Below are positions 1-5,079 of a stretch of 5,079 nt of DNA, piece by piece. The stretch spans positions 1 through 5,079 of the forward strand of contig DAOTTX010000096.1 in the NCBI GenBank assembly GCA_034437515.1. Reading direction: 5' to 3'. Positions within the stretch are counted from its first letter, which is position 1; every line of letters begins with the position of its first letter. The stretch is from DAOTTX01 sp034437515 (GTDB taxonomy: Bacteria; Chloroflexota; Anaerolineae; Aggregatilineales; Phototrophicaceae). The translations under genes were made by a program, and so were the position numbers. The notes beneath the pieces are model-generated. The model was given only the letters and a program-made list of their open reading frames with translations. It was not told the origin of the DNA and did not search any database.

Positions 1-138
1 ATGATGCACTGTCAAGGTGTAGCCAGTCTCAGGCTCATGAGGATGGCCACAATGCTCGCATCGCCAACCCGCAGCTTCTTTGACCTCCTCCGCGATCTGC
101 TCCCAATCATCCGGGTAGCGCGATCTATTCCAGGTCAT
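1..138 (-). CDS. HNH endonuclease, N-terminal part (runs off the window)
   Basis: This reading frame stays open for 46 codons from the ATG at 138 to the window edge, so only the N-terminus is seen. The start is set by an AGGAGG Shine-Dalgarno at 145-150, 6 nt upstream. The protein begins MTWNRSRYPDDWEQ, continues through a predicted helix, and then shows GWRCEHCG (CxxC, Cys27 and Cys30) and LTVHH ending at residue 46. In small HNH nucleases the CxxC pair helps bind a structural zinc, and the His-His after a beta strand is the first half of the beta-beta-alpha metal active site. The second CxxC/CxxH and the Asn/His of the motif would lie beyond the window. The expected activity is metal-dependent DNA nicking or cutting. 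The gene starts 19 nt after the stop of the orphan gene, so it is probably co-transcribed. Family assignment is fairly sure; substrate and role (homing, packaging, defence) are unknown. Confidence 0.82.
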   Translation of the reverse strand, partial: MTWNRSRYPDDWEQIAEEVKEAAGWRCEHCGHPHEPETGYTLTVHH

Positions 139-141
139 CGG

Positions 142-150
142 TCTCCTCCT
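142..150 (-). promoter_or_regulatory. Ribosome binding site of the HNH gene
   Basis: On the minus strand the sequence AGGAGGAGA ends a few bases before the ATG at 138, with the AGGAGG core at 145-150. It lies in the 19-nt space after the upstream stop codon and fixes the HNH start although the gene is incomplete. A very similar GGAGGAG sits before the HNH-like fragment at 500-547. Confidence 0.75.
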
Positions 151-157
151 CGCTCTA

Positions 158-499
158 CTAAAATAATCTAACGTTTTCAAAAAGACGCTCTCCTCCAAGT
201 GGTGTCCTTCCGCTTAGGAGATCGCAAACCTCAAAATCGGCGCAGGTGCAAATCTCATCGATATAATCGTACACCTGTGGAGTTCTATTTTTTGCCCACT
301 CGCAATTCCGCGCGTGCATATAGTACGCATGCCTCGCGTCGGATCTCCTGGTAAATTCGGCAAACTCGCCGTTTACCACTCCGCACCAGCATTTCCAGTA
401 CCACAGGTTCGCTATGTACGGGTCGCCTCCATTATGGCGGTAGCACGTAACTCCAATTGGACCATCATCTCGACCGTAAAACGGATCCACGGTTAGCAT
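158..499 (-). CDS. Cysteine-rich orphan protein of 113 residues
   Basis: I do not recognise this protein. It starts at the ATG at 499, with AGGAGG at 505-510 five nt upstream, and ends with TAG at 158-160. It has seven cysteines: C19, C37 and C39 (KCWCG), C66 (HARNC), C84 and C86 (CTC), and C92. The run CxC (37/39) followed about 22 residues later by H62 and C66 could form a zinc site, with the CTC...C group a possible second one; this is inference from spacing only. The chain is aromatic-rich (NLWYWKCW at 31-38, AYYMH at 59-62), and no signal peptide or membrane segment is visible. The start codon directly follows the stop of the 15-codon HNH-like fragment (TGAATG). GC over 181-480 is about 52 %, clearly below the primase gene (62-75 % in sampled lines), which suggests a different origin. 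It is probably cargo or a small accessory gene of the element. Confidence 0.72.
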   Translation of the reverse strand: MLTVDPFYGRDDGPIGVTCYRHNGGDPYIANLWYWKCWCGVVNGEFAEFTRRSDARHAYYMHARNCEWAKNRTPQVYDYIDEICTCADFEVCDLLSGRTPLGGERLFENVRLF

Positions 500-547
500 T
501 CACCCCTCCTCCCAATTGTCGGGATACAGTGAGCGTGTCCAGGTCAT
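500..547 (-). pseudogene. Truncated HNH endonuclease start (15-codon remnant or leader ORF)
   Basis: The ATG at 547 shares its A with the integrase stop codon (TGATG). The frame reads MTWTRSLYPDNWEEG and stops with TGA at 500-502, directly before the ATG of the orphan gene. Its first 13 residues match the start of the HNH protein at 138 (MTWNRSRYPDDWE) at 10 positions. The two DNA stretches (509-547 and 100-138) agree at 28 of 39 bases by hand count, and five shared residues use different synonymous codons. That pattern suggests both copies were once under protein-level selection, so this is more likely the remnant of a second HNH gene than a chance match. None of the three frames continues into the CxxC part. 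It may still be translated, coupling integrase and orphan expression, and its end supplies the GGGAGGAGGGG ribosome binding site of the orphan. Confidence 0.6.
505..510 (-). promoter_or_regulatory. Ribosome binding site of the orphan gene
   Basis: AGGAGG on the minus strand, inside a longer GGGAGGAGGGG, lies 5 nt before the ATG at 499. It falls within the codons for Trp-Glu-Glu-Gly of the 15-codon HNH-like fragment. The old coding sequence has therefore become, or doubles as, the initiation signal of the next gene. Confidence 0.65.
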
Positions 548-1464
548 CACTCCTCCAATACCAGATCTACTGGCGAGTATTCTCGATGTGCGCGTTGGAG
601 CGCCTTGCGACTGCCCAAGCGCACGTAAATTCTCAGCATCTCCGGCCCCGACCAGCCGGCGATCCGCATCAGGCGCTGTTCATCGCCGCCGTTCTCGATC
701 CACCAGCTCGCGAAGACCTTCCTGAACAGGTGCGGATGCACGCGGTCGGGATCGATGCCGGCGTGCTCCGCGACGCGCTTGAGCATATCGGCGAGGCCGT
801 AGCCGCCCAACGGGCCACCCTGCTCGGAGAGAAAGAGCGCGGGATCGTCATCGTCGCGGCCTGCGAGGTATTCTCTCAGTACCTGCGCCGAGGTTCGTCC
901 CAGAAAGACGTAGCGCGAATCCCCCGACTTCGTAACGCGCCCCGGCAACATAATCCACGCGCCGACGATCTCTCTGGCGTCGCTGTCGTCGGCAGTGAAG
1001 TGTAACCACTCGCGACGTAGCTCTGTAAACTCCCCGCGCCGGATGCCGGTATCGATCAGGGCCAACAACGCGGCGCGGTTGCGCAGCGCGTGGCGCGTCT
1101 GCGCTGTGGCGCGGACAAGCGCGGCGATCTCGCGCGTGGTGGGCAGATATTCCTCACGAATGTGCTTCTTAGGCGCGGGGATGATCAAGGCGTAGTCCTC
1201 GGAGAGATAACCCTCGCGGTAGCACCATCCCCAGAACGATCTGAGATACCGGATGTGACGCGCCACCGTCGCATCGGCCCATCCGTTGTCTCGTAGCGAG
1301 GCGACGTACTGGTAAATATCCGCGCGCGTCCAGGTGTCCATATCCTGATTGATGTGCTTGGAGAAGCGACCCAAAACGCTACGATAGTCGCGGCGCGTGC
1401 GCTCGGCGAGGCCCTGGGCCTTCTTTGCGGTAACTATGTAATCGATGGCGTCAGAGAGGAGCAT
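547..1464 (-). CDS. Tyrosine recombinase / phage-type integrase (XerC/D-like)
   Basis: This 305-residue protein has the usual length and two-domain layout of a tyrosine recombinase. Residues about 1-90 form the helical core-binding (SAM-like) domain, with the typical pattern T-x-x-x-Y near residues 23-27 and RYLRSFWGWCYREG at 72-85. Residues about 105-285 form the catalytic domain. The active-site set is readable: Arg142 in TGIRRGE (140s box), Lys179 in VTKSGDSR, His245 and Arg248 in HPHLFRK, Trp271 in GWSGPEM at the second His/Trp position, and nucleophile Tyr280 in LRIYV. All required residues are present, so it should be active, cutting DNA through a 3'-phosphotyrosine to integrate, excise or resolve the element. 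The start at 1464 is preceded by AAAGAGG (1474-1480) at 9 nt. It has no separate arm-binding N-terminal domain of the lambda type, although short N-terminal regions can still bind arms. Directly upstream lies the inverted repeat array at 1519-1661, a candidate attP. A Xer-like dimer-resolution role is an alternative. Confidence 0.93.
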   Translation of the reverse strand: MLLSDAIDYIVTAKKAQGLAERTRRDYRSVLGRFSKHINQDMDTWTRADIYQYVASLRDNGWADATVARHIRYLRSFWGWCYREGYLSEDYALIIPAPKKHIREEYLPTTREIAALVRATAQTRHALRNRAALLALIDTGIRRGEFTELRREWLHFTADDSDAREIVGAWIMLPGRVTKSGDSRYVFLGRTSAQVLREYLAGRDDDDPALFLSEQGGPLGGYGLADMLKRVAEHAGIDPDRVHPHLFRKVFASWWIENGGDEQRLMRIAGWSGPEMLRIYVRLGSRKALQRAHREYSPVDLVLEE

Positions 1465-1518
1465 CGTTAAAAACCTCTTTTTCGCTAAATTTTTCCTCTA
1501 GTGAATCGCGAACCCTTA

Positions 1519-1534
1519 CCAGGAACCCAGGAAC
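1519..1534 (+). repeat. Left arm of a perfect 16-bp inverted repeat
   Basis: CCAGGAACCCAGGAAC here is the exact reverse complement of 1640-1655, with 105 bp between the arms. The pair contains two of the AGGAAC motifs on each side, spaced 8 bp apart. The midpoint of the pair is at 1587, which coincides with the centre of the TATAAGCTTATA palindrome. Confidence 0.85.
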
Positions 1535-1575
1535 TTCAGGAACTTCAGGAACTAATCAGGAACCTAATCAGGAAC
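1521..1575 (+). repeat. Six AGGAAC direct repeats (iteron-like)
   Basis: AGGAAC occurs at 1521, 1529, 1538, 1547, 1558 and 1570, with start-to-start spacing of 8, 9, 9, 11 and 12 bp. The longer units pair up: CAGGAACTT twice, then a TAATC-linked pair. The spacing near one helical turn would put most copies on roughly one face of the helix, as expected for cooperative protein binding. The units are short for plasmid iterons (usually near 20 bp), so arm-type integrase sites or an operator array are equally possible. Confidence 0.8.
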
Positions 1576-1616
1576 CTTTAATATAAGCTTATAAGCATAC
1601 TATATATAAGAAAGGT
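1574..1616. repeat. AT-rich core with palindrome and imperfect inverted repeat
   Basis: TATAAGCTTATA at 1582-1593 is a perfect 12-bp palindrome. Around it, ACCTTT-AA-TATA at 1574-1585 and TATA-AG-AAAGGT at 1605-1616 form an inverted repeat matching at 10 of 12 positions. TATAAG also recurs at 1582, 1590 and 1605. The stretch between the two AGGAAC/GTTCCT arrays is almost pure A+T in its centre, fitting either a DNA-unwinding element of an origin or the crossover core of an attachment site. Confidence 0.6.
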
Positions 1617-1620
1617 CTTC

Positions 1621-1631
1621 CCTCTGAGAGG
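1621..1631. repeat. Short palindrome CCTCTGAGAGG
   Basis: CCTCT and AGAGG flank a single central base. It lies between the AT-rich core and the right repeat array. The one-base centre would not make a stable RNA hairpin, and no T-run follows on either strand, so it is not a terminator; a dimeric protein binding site is conceivable but unproven. Confidence 0.3.
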
Positions 1632-1639
1632 TAAACGAG

Positions 1640-1661
1640 GTTCCTGGGTTCCTGGGTTCCT
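1640..1661 (-). repeat. Three GTTCCT repeats, inverted relative to the left array
   Basis: GTTCCT (AGGAAC on the minus strand) occurs at 1640, 1648 and 1656 with exact 8-bp spacing, as GTTCCTGG units. Positions 1640-1655 are the right arm of the perfect 16-bp inverted repeat with 1519-1534. The array ends about 30 bases after the primase stop codon. Three copies here against six on the left make the region asymmetric. Confidence 0.8.
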
Positions 1662-1691
1662 GCAATAGATGGGCCATTTATACATAGTAAC

Positions 1692-4600
1692 TTAATCAAA
1701 GAAGACACCGCCTTTTTCCTCTACGGCCTGCCGATCTAACCACAGCGTGCGCGTGCGCCCAATCTCGGTGTTGATGTAGGTCTTGCGCTCCAACTGGCTG
1801 TCGGCGCGGCGGGCAACGTAGCCCTCGTTTTGCAGGATGCGCCGGAAGGCGTCACTGAGGATGTCCAGCCGCTCGTCTAAGGATGACCAGTAGGATTTGA
1901 CCTCTTTGAGCGCGGCGTTGGTCAGCAGGTAGACATGATCCTCATCGTACCAGCCGACCAGCGCGGCGTGTTCTGGGGCGATGTAGGCCGTTTCTAAGCG
2001 CGGTGCGAAGTAGACCTCCTCTTGGGCCAGGAGATCGTTGAGAGCGTTCCAGAATTTGACCGTAGGCGATTGCGACGCGACACGCTCGCCCTGGGAGCGT
2101 AAGAGATCGATCAAAGTCTGCTTGTAGGTTGTCTCTTTCATCGCCGCTTCTCTATCGCTGATGACGCCCCGCTCGGCGGCATATCGCAGCAGCTGCCGTA
2201 AGGCAACCGCCAGGAGTGCGTAGTAGTCGGCCAAGCGGCTCTGGCGGGCCGGGAAGAAGGTGCGACCGGCGCGGCTCTCCAATTCGATCTCTTCGGGCAC
2301 TGTGGCCATCAGGTGATCCCACTGCCCGGCCAGCCATTGGATATAGCCGCCCATCGCGTGCGCATAGAGGCCCGCCTGAGCATTTTTCTGAGCTTTATCT
2401 AGTTTATTCTCCTCGTCGCTATTGCCGGCGATGATCGAGCCGGGGTCGACGGGCACGTAGATCGTGCGGCCTACGGTGCTCTGGCCGATGATGGGGTTCT
2501 CCGCTGTGGAGATGACCAGGCCGCGCGGCGGGCGGTTGGTCTGCTCGCTGAGATCCGCTTTCGCCCGGCTGCGGGCTGAGCGGTTGCCTACGGAGCGGAT
2601 CACGCGCTGGGCCGTCCGCCCCAGGCTCCGCGCCTGCGAGGCGCTGACGTTCTGTGGGGCATAGTCGTCCACGATGACCGGCGCGTCCTTGACTGCGAAG
2701 AGTGCGCCCTCGATACCGGTGACCGTGGACATCCAATCGACCGGCGCGCGATACTGATGCCCATCGATGAAGCTGGGGCCGAAGTGGGTCAATGCCAGAT
2801 GGCTGATCGTTGACTTGCCGCTCTGTGTCTGACCGTAGACCCAGAGCACCGCGTCTAAGGTGCGGATCGGGGAGAGCGGGGCGGCATACATCGCCGTGAT
2901 GAGGGGAATCGTAACGTTGAGCGGGGCCACCTCGATGAAGTCCAGCGAGGCACGGATGGCGCGCCGTAGGTCTGCCGGAGGCTTCGGCAGCGCATACCGT
3001 GAGAGATTATTGATCCCCAGATCGACGCGGACGTTCACGTCCAGGCCGTCCACGCCTACGCCCCCGGTCGTCGTCAGATACCGCCATTCCCCGTCCACCT
3101 TCGTCCATCCCGTGTAGGTGTGGATGCGCTCGCGGGTGAGATCGAAGCGGCTCACCTCCTGGATCGCGCGCTTGAGGGTGTAGTACTTGCCCGGCGAGAC
3201 GTAGGGGATCGCCCGCGCGCCCCAGTTCCTGCCGATCCAACTCATCTTATCGAAGTCCTCTGCCGGCATCTGATCGATGGTGCGCAGTTGCTCGCCGGTG
3301 TCCAGTGTGGCCGTGATGGTGTAGAGCTTCTCCGGGATGTTCAGGCCGTCGTCGCGCGTCAATTCGTGGGTGATGTAGATGGCCATATTGCACAGCGGAT
3401 CGCCGTAGTGGCTGATCCGGCCGTCGCGCACCTCGAATCCGTTGGCCTCCGTCTCCAGATCCTCGATCTCCGCGACGATCTGTTTGAAGTCGGCTTTGGT
3501 GGCCAGCTTGTGGCGCGTGCATACCTGGTAGATGTATTGGCCGCGTGATCCTTGCGGAACGTCGGTGATGAGGTGCGCCAGGTGATCTAAGTGCTCTTCC
3601 AGTTCAAAGGGCGGTGCCTCGACGGCCTCCGCGATGGCAACCTCGATCCACGGTCGCGCCTTTTCTATCAGCGTAGCCAGCACCTCAGCCGTGCCGCCGT
3701 TCTGCGCCCAATCGTTGATGTCGGCGCCGGGAAGGCCCTCGACGATCATCGTTAGCGGCCCGATCTTATCCGCGATGGCGGCGATCTTGTCCTGGGCGTC
3801 GGGGTCCAAGATCAGGTAGACGCCGGGGTAGGCCTGGACACTGCGCACGTCCTGGTCATCGAGCGACGTCCCGCCCAGCCCGGCGCTGTTGTAGCCCCAC
3901 TGGTAGAGCGTGGAGGCACAGGCTTGCCCCTCGACCATCAACAGCGGGCCGTGGCCGTGGCGTTGGATGGCCCAGTAGAGTTGTTTAGGCGTGTGCAGGT
4001 TGCGCGACTTCTTGGCCTTGTCGTTGGTGAAGGTGGCGCGCCCGGAGAGGTAGAGGATTTCGTGATGTAATTGATGGGTGTAGATCAGGTAGCCGCCAGG
4101 GATCGCATCGACGTATCGCTGCGCGCCGTTGGATTTGTCGGTGAGCAGGCCCAGGTGGGCGGCCAGGCCGAGATCGGCGCCGCGCTCGATGAGGTGCTCG
4201 ACCAGGTGGCCGTCACTGTAGCCCATCCGCAGCGCCTTGATGGTCTCATCCTCCCAGCCGCGCCCGCGAGCGTAGGCGAGGCCCTGCTCATTGCTCCACA
4301 GCCGTTGCTCATAGTAGGATACGGCGATCTGCAGCACCTCGCGGCGAATGTTGCGCTGGGCGCGCTCGCGCTTGTGTTGCGCAATCTCCTCCTCGGTCCA
4401 TCCAGGTAGATCGATGCCGGACTCGTCGGCCAGGATCTTGCAGGCATCGATGAAGCCCCGGCCATCCGGGGGTAGGTTGTACTGGCGGCGGATGAATTCG
4501 ATAGCGTCGCCGCCGTCGTTGCAGCCGGTGTAGCAATGCCAACGCCAGCCGCTGCGTCCCTGGTAGATGACAAAGGCGCTGGCATTATCGCCGCCGTGCA

Positions 4601-4709
4601 GGGGGCACGCGCTGCGATATTGCGCCCCGCGCTTCCTGAGCTTCGCGCCGGCGCGTTCTGCTAACCGGGTTAAGTCAGACTTTTCGAGTAACTCTTCAGT
4701 GTTGATCAT
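1692..4709 (-). CDS. Primase-ATPase fusion: CHC2 zinc finger, TOPRIM and P-loop helicase-like domain
   Basis: This 1005-residue replication protein carries several recognisable parts. Residues about 30-75 are a CHC2 zinc finger like that of DnaG: C35 and H38 (CPLH), C59 and C63 (CYTGC), then GGDAIEF. Residues about 205-340 are a TOPRIM primase domain, with MVEGQ (acidic Glu260) and the DxD pair D302/D304 in LILDPDA, which bind the catalytic metals. Residues about 360-600 have no motif I recognise. Residues about 615-760 are a P-loop ATPase: Walker A GQTQSGKST (626-634, Lys632), Walker B VIVDD (D681/D682), a sensor-like ISTAEN (733-738) and a possible arginine finger Arg748. The order recalls DUF927/SF3-type replicative ATPases of mobile elements, not the DnaB-type RecA fold of T7 gp4. 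The C-terminus (about 860-1005) may hold a winged helix. It should make RNA primers and unwind DNA for the element. ATG at 4709 is preceded by AGGAG (4720-4724) at 10 nt, inside the upstream gene, which it overlaps by 14 nt. Confidence 0.92.
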   Translation of the reverse strand: MINTEELLEKSDLTRLAERAGAKLRKRGAQYRSACPLHGGDNASAFVIYQGRSGWRWHCYTGCNDGGDAIEFIRRQYNLPPDGRGFIDACKILADESGIDLPGWTEEEIAQHKRERAQRNIRREVLQIAVSYYEQRLWSNEQGLAYARGRGWEDETIKALRMGYSDGHLVEHLIERGADLGLAAHLGLLTDKSNGAQRYVDAIPGGYLIYTHQLHHEILYLSGRATFTNDKAKKSRNLHTPKQLYWAIQRHGHGPLLMVEGQACASTLYQWGYNSAGLGGTSLDDQDVRSVQAYPGVYLILDPDAQDKIAAIADKIGPLTMIVEGLPGADINDWAQNGGTAEVLATLIEKARPWIEVAIAEAVEAPPFELEEHLDHLAHLITDVPQGSRGQYIYQVCTRHKLATKADFKQIVAEIEDLETEANGFEVRDGRISHYGDPLCNMAIYITHELTRDDGLNIPEKLYTITATLDTGEQLRTIDQMPAEDFDKMSWIGRNWGARAIPYVSPGKYYTLKRAIQEVSRFDLTRERIHTYTGWTKVDGEWRYLTTTGGVGVDGLDVNVRVDLGINNLSRYALPKPPADLRRAIRASLDFIEVAPLNVTIPLITAMYAAPLSPIRTLDAVLWVYGQTQSGKSTISHLALTHFGPSFIDGHQYRAPVDWMSTVTGIEGALFAVKDAPVIVDDYAPQNVSASQARSLGRTAQRVIRSVGNRSARSRAKADLSEQTNRPPRGLVISTAENPIIGQSTVGRTIYVPVDPGSIIAGNSDEENKLDKAQKNAQAGLYAHAMGGYIQWLAGQWDHLMATVPEEIELESRAGRTFFPARQSRLADYYALLAVALRQLLRYAAERGVISDREAAMKETTYKQTLIDLLRSQGERVASQSPTVKFWNALNDLLAQEEVYFAPRLETAYIAPEHAALVGWYDEDHVYLLTNAALKEVKSYWSSLDERLDILSDAFRRILQNEGYVARRADSQLERKTYINTEIGRTRTLWLDRQAVEEKGGVFFD

Positions 4710-4908
4710 GAGGTGGTGTCTCCTGTTGTAGTCTCAGCTTTGTGAGACGAACGGGTGTGTGAGAGGGCATCCCGGCCTGGATGCGATAGGCCGGCCGGCG
4801 GACGTAGGCCGCTGTGCCATCCCGTGTGAACGATACGATGACGCCGCTTTCGTGTCCCAATGCCCACTCGACGTGATCTCCGATGTTGAATTGCTGTTGG
4901 TCCGGCAT
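4696..4908 (-). CDS. Small 70-residue protein, possible SH3/KOW-like beta-barrel
   Basis: The protein begins MPDQQQFNIGDHVEW and ends QQETPPHDQH. I cannot name its family. The pattern FNIGDHVEW, then a short Gly-containing turn (GHESGVIVSF), then a strand-turn-strand (DGTAAYVRRPAYRI) and a closing strand (VRLTKLRL) resembles small SH3-like or KOW-like barrels found in many phage genes; this is inference from pattern. There are no cysteines, membrane segments or signal peptide. The ATG at 4908 was chosen because AGGAGG (4915-4920) lies 6 nt before it; a longer frame back to 4977 has no such signal and would run over the upstream gene. It starts 2 nt after the upstream stop and overlaps the primase start by 14 nt, so translation is probably coupled and a role in replication is plausible. 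Confidence 0.75.
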   Translation of the reverse strand: MPDQQQFNIGDHVEWALGHESGVIVSFTRDGTAAYVRRPAYRIQAGMPSHTPVRLTKLRLQQETPPHDQH

Positions 4909-4910
4909 CG

Positions 4911-5079
4911 TTAGCCTCCTGTGCTGAAGAGCGGCAACTGATCGTCTGGATGCTTGTAGGCTTCCTGGCCAATCCAAAAATGGTCGGGAAGCTGATTGCC
5001 AACGCCGATGACTCTAACCCCATCGACGTGGATCTCGCCATCGAGGGCGCCGGCGTGGGTGTAGCAGACGTTGGGCGCC
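4911..5079 (-). CDS. C-terminal end of an unknown protein (start outside window)
   Basis: One frame is open from the right edge (first full codon at 5078) to TAA at 4911-4913, giving 55 residues that begin APNVCYTHAGALDG and end DDQLPLFSTGG. The first part, with GEIHVDGVRVIGVGNQLPDHFWIGQEAY, alternates hydrophobic and charged residues like a beta-rich domain, but I recognise no family. It is taken as coding because it sits 2 nt from the next start, the next gene's AGGAGG lies inside its last codons, and another frame over the same stretch meets a stop (TAG) after 21 codons. It is probably in the same operon as the primase. The Shine-Dalgarno arrangement supports the end point more strongly than the identity. 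Confidence 0.62.
   Translation of the reverse strand, partial: APNVCYTHAGALDGEIHVDGVRVIGVGNQLPDHFWIGQEAYKHPDDQLPLFSTGG
4915..4920 (-). promoter_or_regulatory. Ribosome binding site deciding the start of the 70-residue protein
   Basis: AGGAGG on the minus strand, 6 nt before the ATG at 4908, inside the last codons of the upstream gene and before its TAA. It selects this internal ATG over the in-frame ATG at 4977 and shows that the two genes are translated from one message. Confidence 0.75.

Larger units (their letters stand above)
1465..1691. other. Non-coding gap with an organised repeat array: candidate replication origin or attP
   Basis: This 227-base stretch between the primase stop and the integrase start holds no credible gene. 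It is much richer in A+T than its flanks, and nearly all of 1519-1661 is repetitive. From left to right it contains an AT-rich integrase leader (1465-1518), six AGGAAC direct repeats (1521-1575), an AT-rich core with palindrome and nested inverted repeat (1574-1616), a CCTCTGAGAGG palindrome (1621-1631), and three GTTCCT repeats in reverse orientation (1640-1661). Iterons beside an AT-rich unwinding region, next to a replication primase-helicase, fit an origin. Opposed arm sites around an AT-rich core, next to an integrase, fit attP. The sequence alone does not decide between them. Confidence 0.6.

Noticed and set aside
649..654. Trp271 at the second His position of the integrase active site as a possible inactivating change
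   Set aside because: This position is His or Trp across active tyrosine recombinases, and all other catalytic residues including Tyr280 are present.
457..1005. Open frame of 182 codons on the plus strand
   Set aside because: It lies antisense to the integrase and the HNH-like fragment, which have readable catalytic residues and ribosome binding sites; the plus-strand product has no recognisable motif and is arginine-rich shadow sequence.
1576..1616. Sigma70-type promoter for the integrase in the AT-rich core
   Set aside because: TATAAG and TATATT on the minus strand resemble a -10 box, but no TTGACA-like -35 box lies at the right distance; AT-rich repeats produce such boxes by chance.
1621..1631. 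Rho-independent terminator after the primase gene
   Set aside because: CCTCTGAGAGG has a one-base centre, which cannot form a normal hairpin loop, and no run of U follows in either direction.
1519..1661. CRISPR array
   Set aside because: The repeated unit is only 6-9 bp, spacing is 8-12 bp, copies occur in both orientations, and no cas gene is present.
4909..4977. N-terminal extension of the 70-residue protein back to an ATG at 4977
   Set aside because: No ribosome binding site precedes that ATG and the extra residues overlap the upstream coding end; the ATG at 4908 has AGGAGG at ideal spacing.
4706..5041. 111-codon minus-strand frame overlapping the right-end genes
   Set aside because: It is a frame-shifted shadow of the 70-residue gene and the partial gene before it; those two have matching stop-start spacing and an AGGAGG signal, while this one has none.

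Overview
All credible genes lie on the minus strand and follow one another like a single transcription unit running from the right end to the left end. Read in that direction the order is: the C-terminal end of an unknown gene (5079-4911); a 70-residue protein that may be a small beta-barrel (4908-4696); a 1005-residue primase-ATPase fusion (4709-1692); a 227-base non-coding gap holding an organised repeat array (1465-1691); a tyrosine recombinase/integrase (1464-547); a 15-codon HNH-like fragment (547-500); a cysteine-rich 113-residue orphan (499-158); and the N-terminal end of an HNH endonuclease (138-1, running off the window). Junctions are tight: 2-nt gaps, 1-nt and 14-nt overlaps, and clear Shine-Dalgarno sequences.

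A self-encoded replication primase-helicase, a site-specific recombinase and an HNH nuclease, with no housekeeping genes, point to a mobile genetic element: a temperate phage, an integrative element or an integrase-carrying plasmid. No capsid, terminase, partition or conjugation gene is visible, so these cannot be separated. The host is not shown directly. The coding DNA is GC-rich (sampled primase lines 62-75 % GC) with standard AGGAGG ribosome binding sites, so a GC-rich bacterium is likely. The N-terminal style of the HNH protein (YP-x-D-W followed by GW-x-C-x-x-C-G) is one I associate with Chloroflexota and similar environmental bacteria, but that is only a weak inference from memory.

The two most interesting features are these. 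First, the gap between primase and integrase carries six AGGAAC motifs in one orientation and three GTTCCT motifs in the opposite orientation. Part of the two arrays forms a perfect 16-bp inverted repeat, centred within half a base of an AT-rich 12-bp palindrome (TATAAGCTTATA). This looks like a replication origin with iterons, or an attP with arm-type integrase sites, or both. Second, immediately after the integrase stop there is a 15-codon ORF whose first 13 residues match the start of the HNH protein further on (10 of 13 identical). The two HNH starts therefore flank the AT-richer orphan gene as diverged direct repeats, suggesting a second HNH gene cut short where the orphan was inserted.
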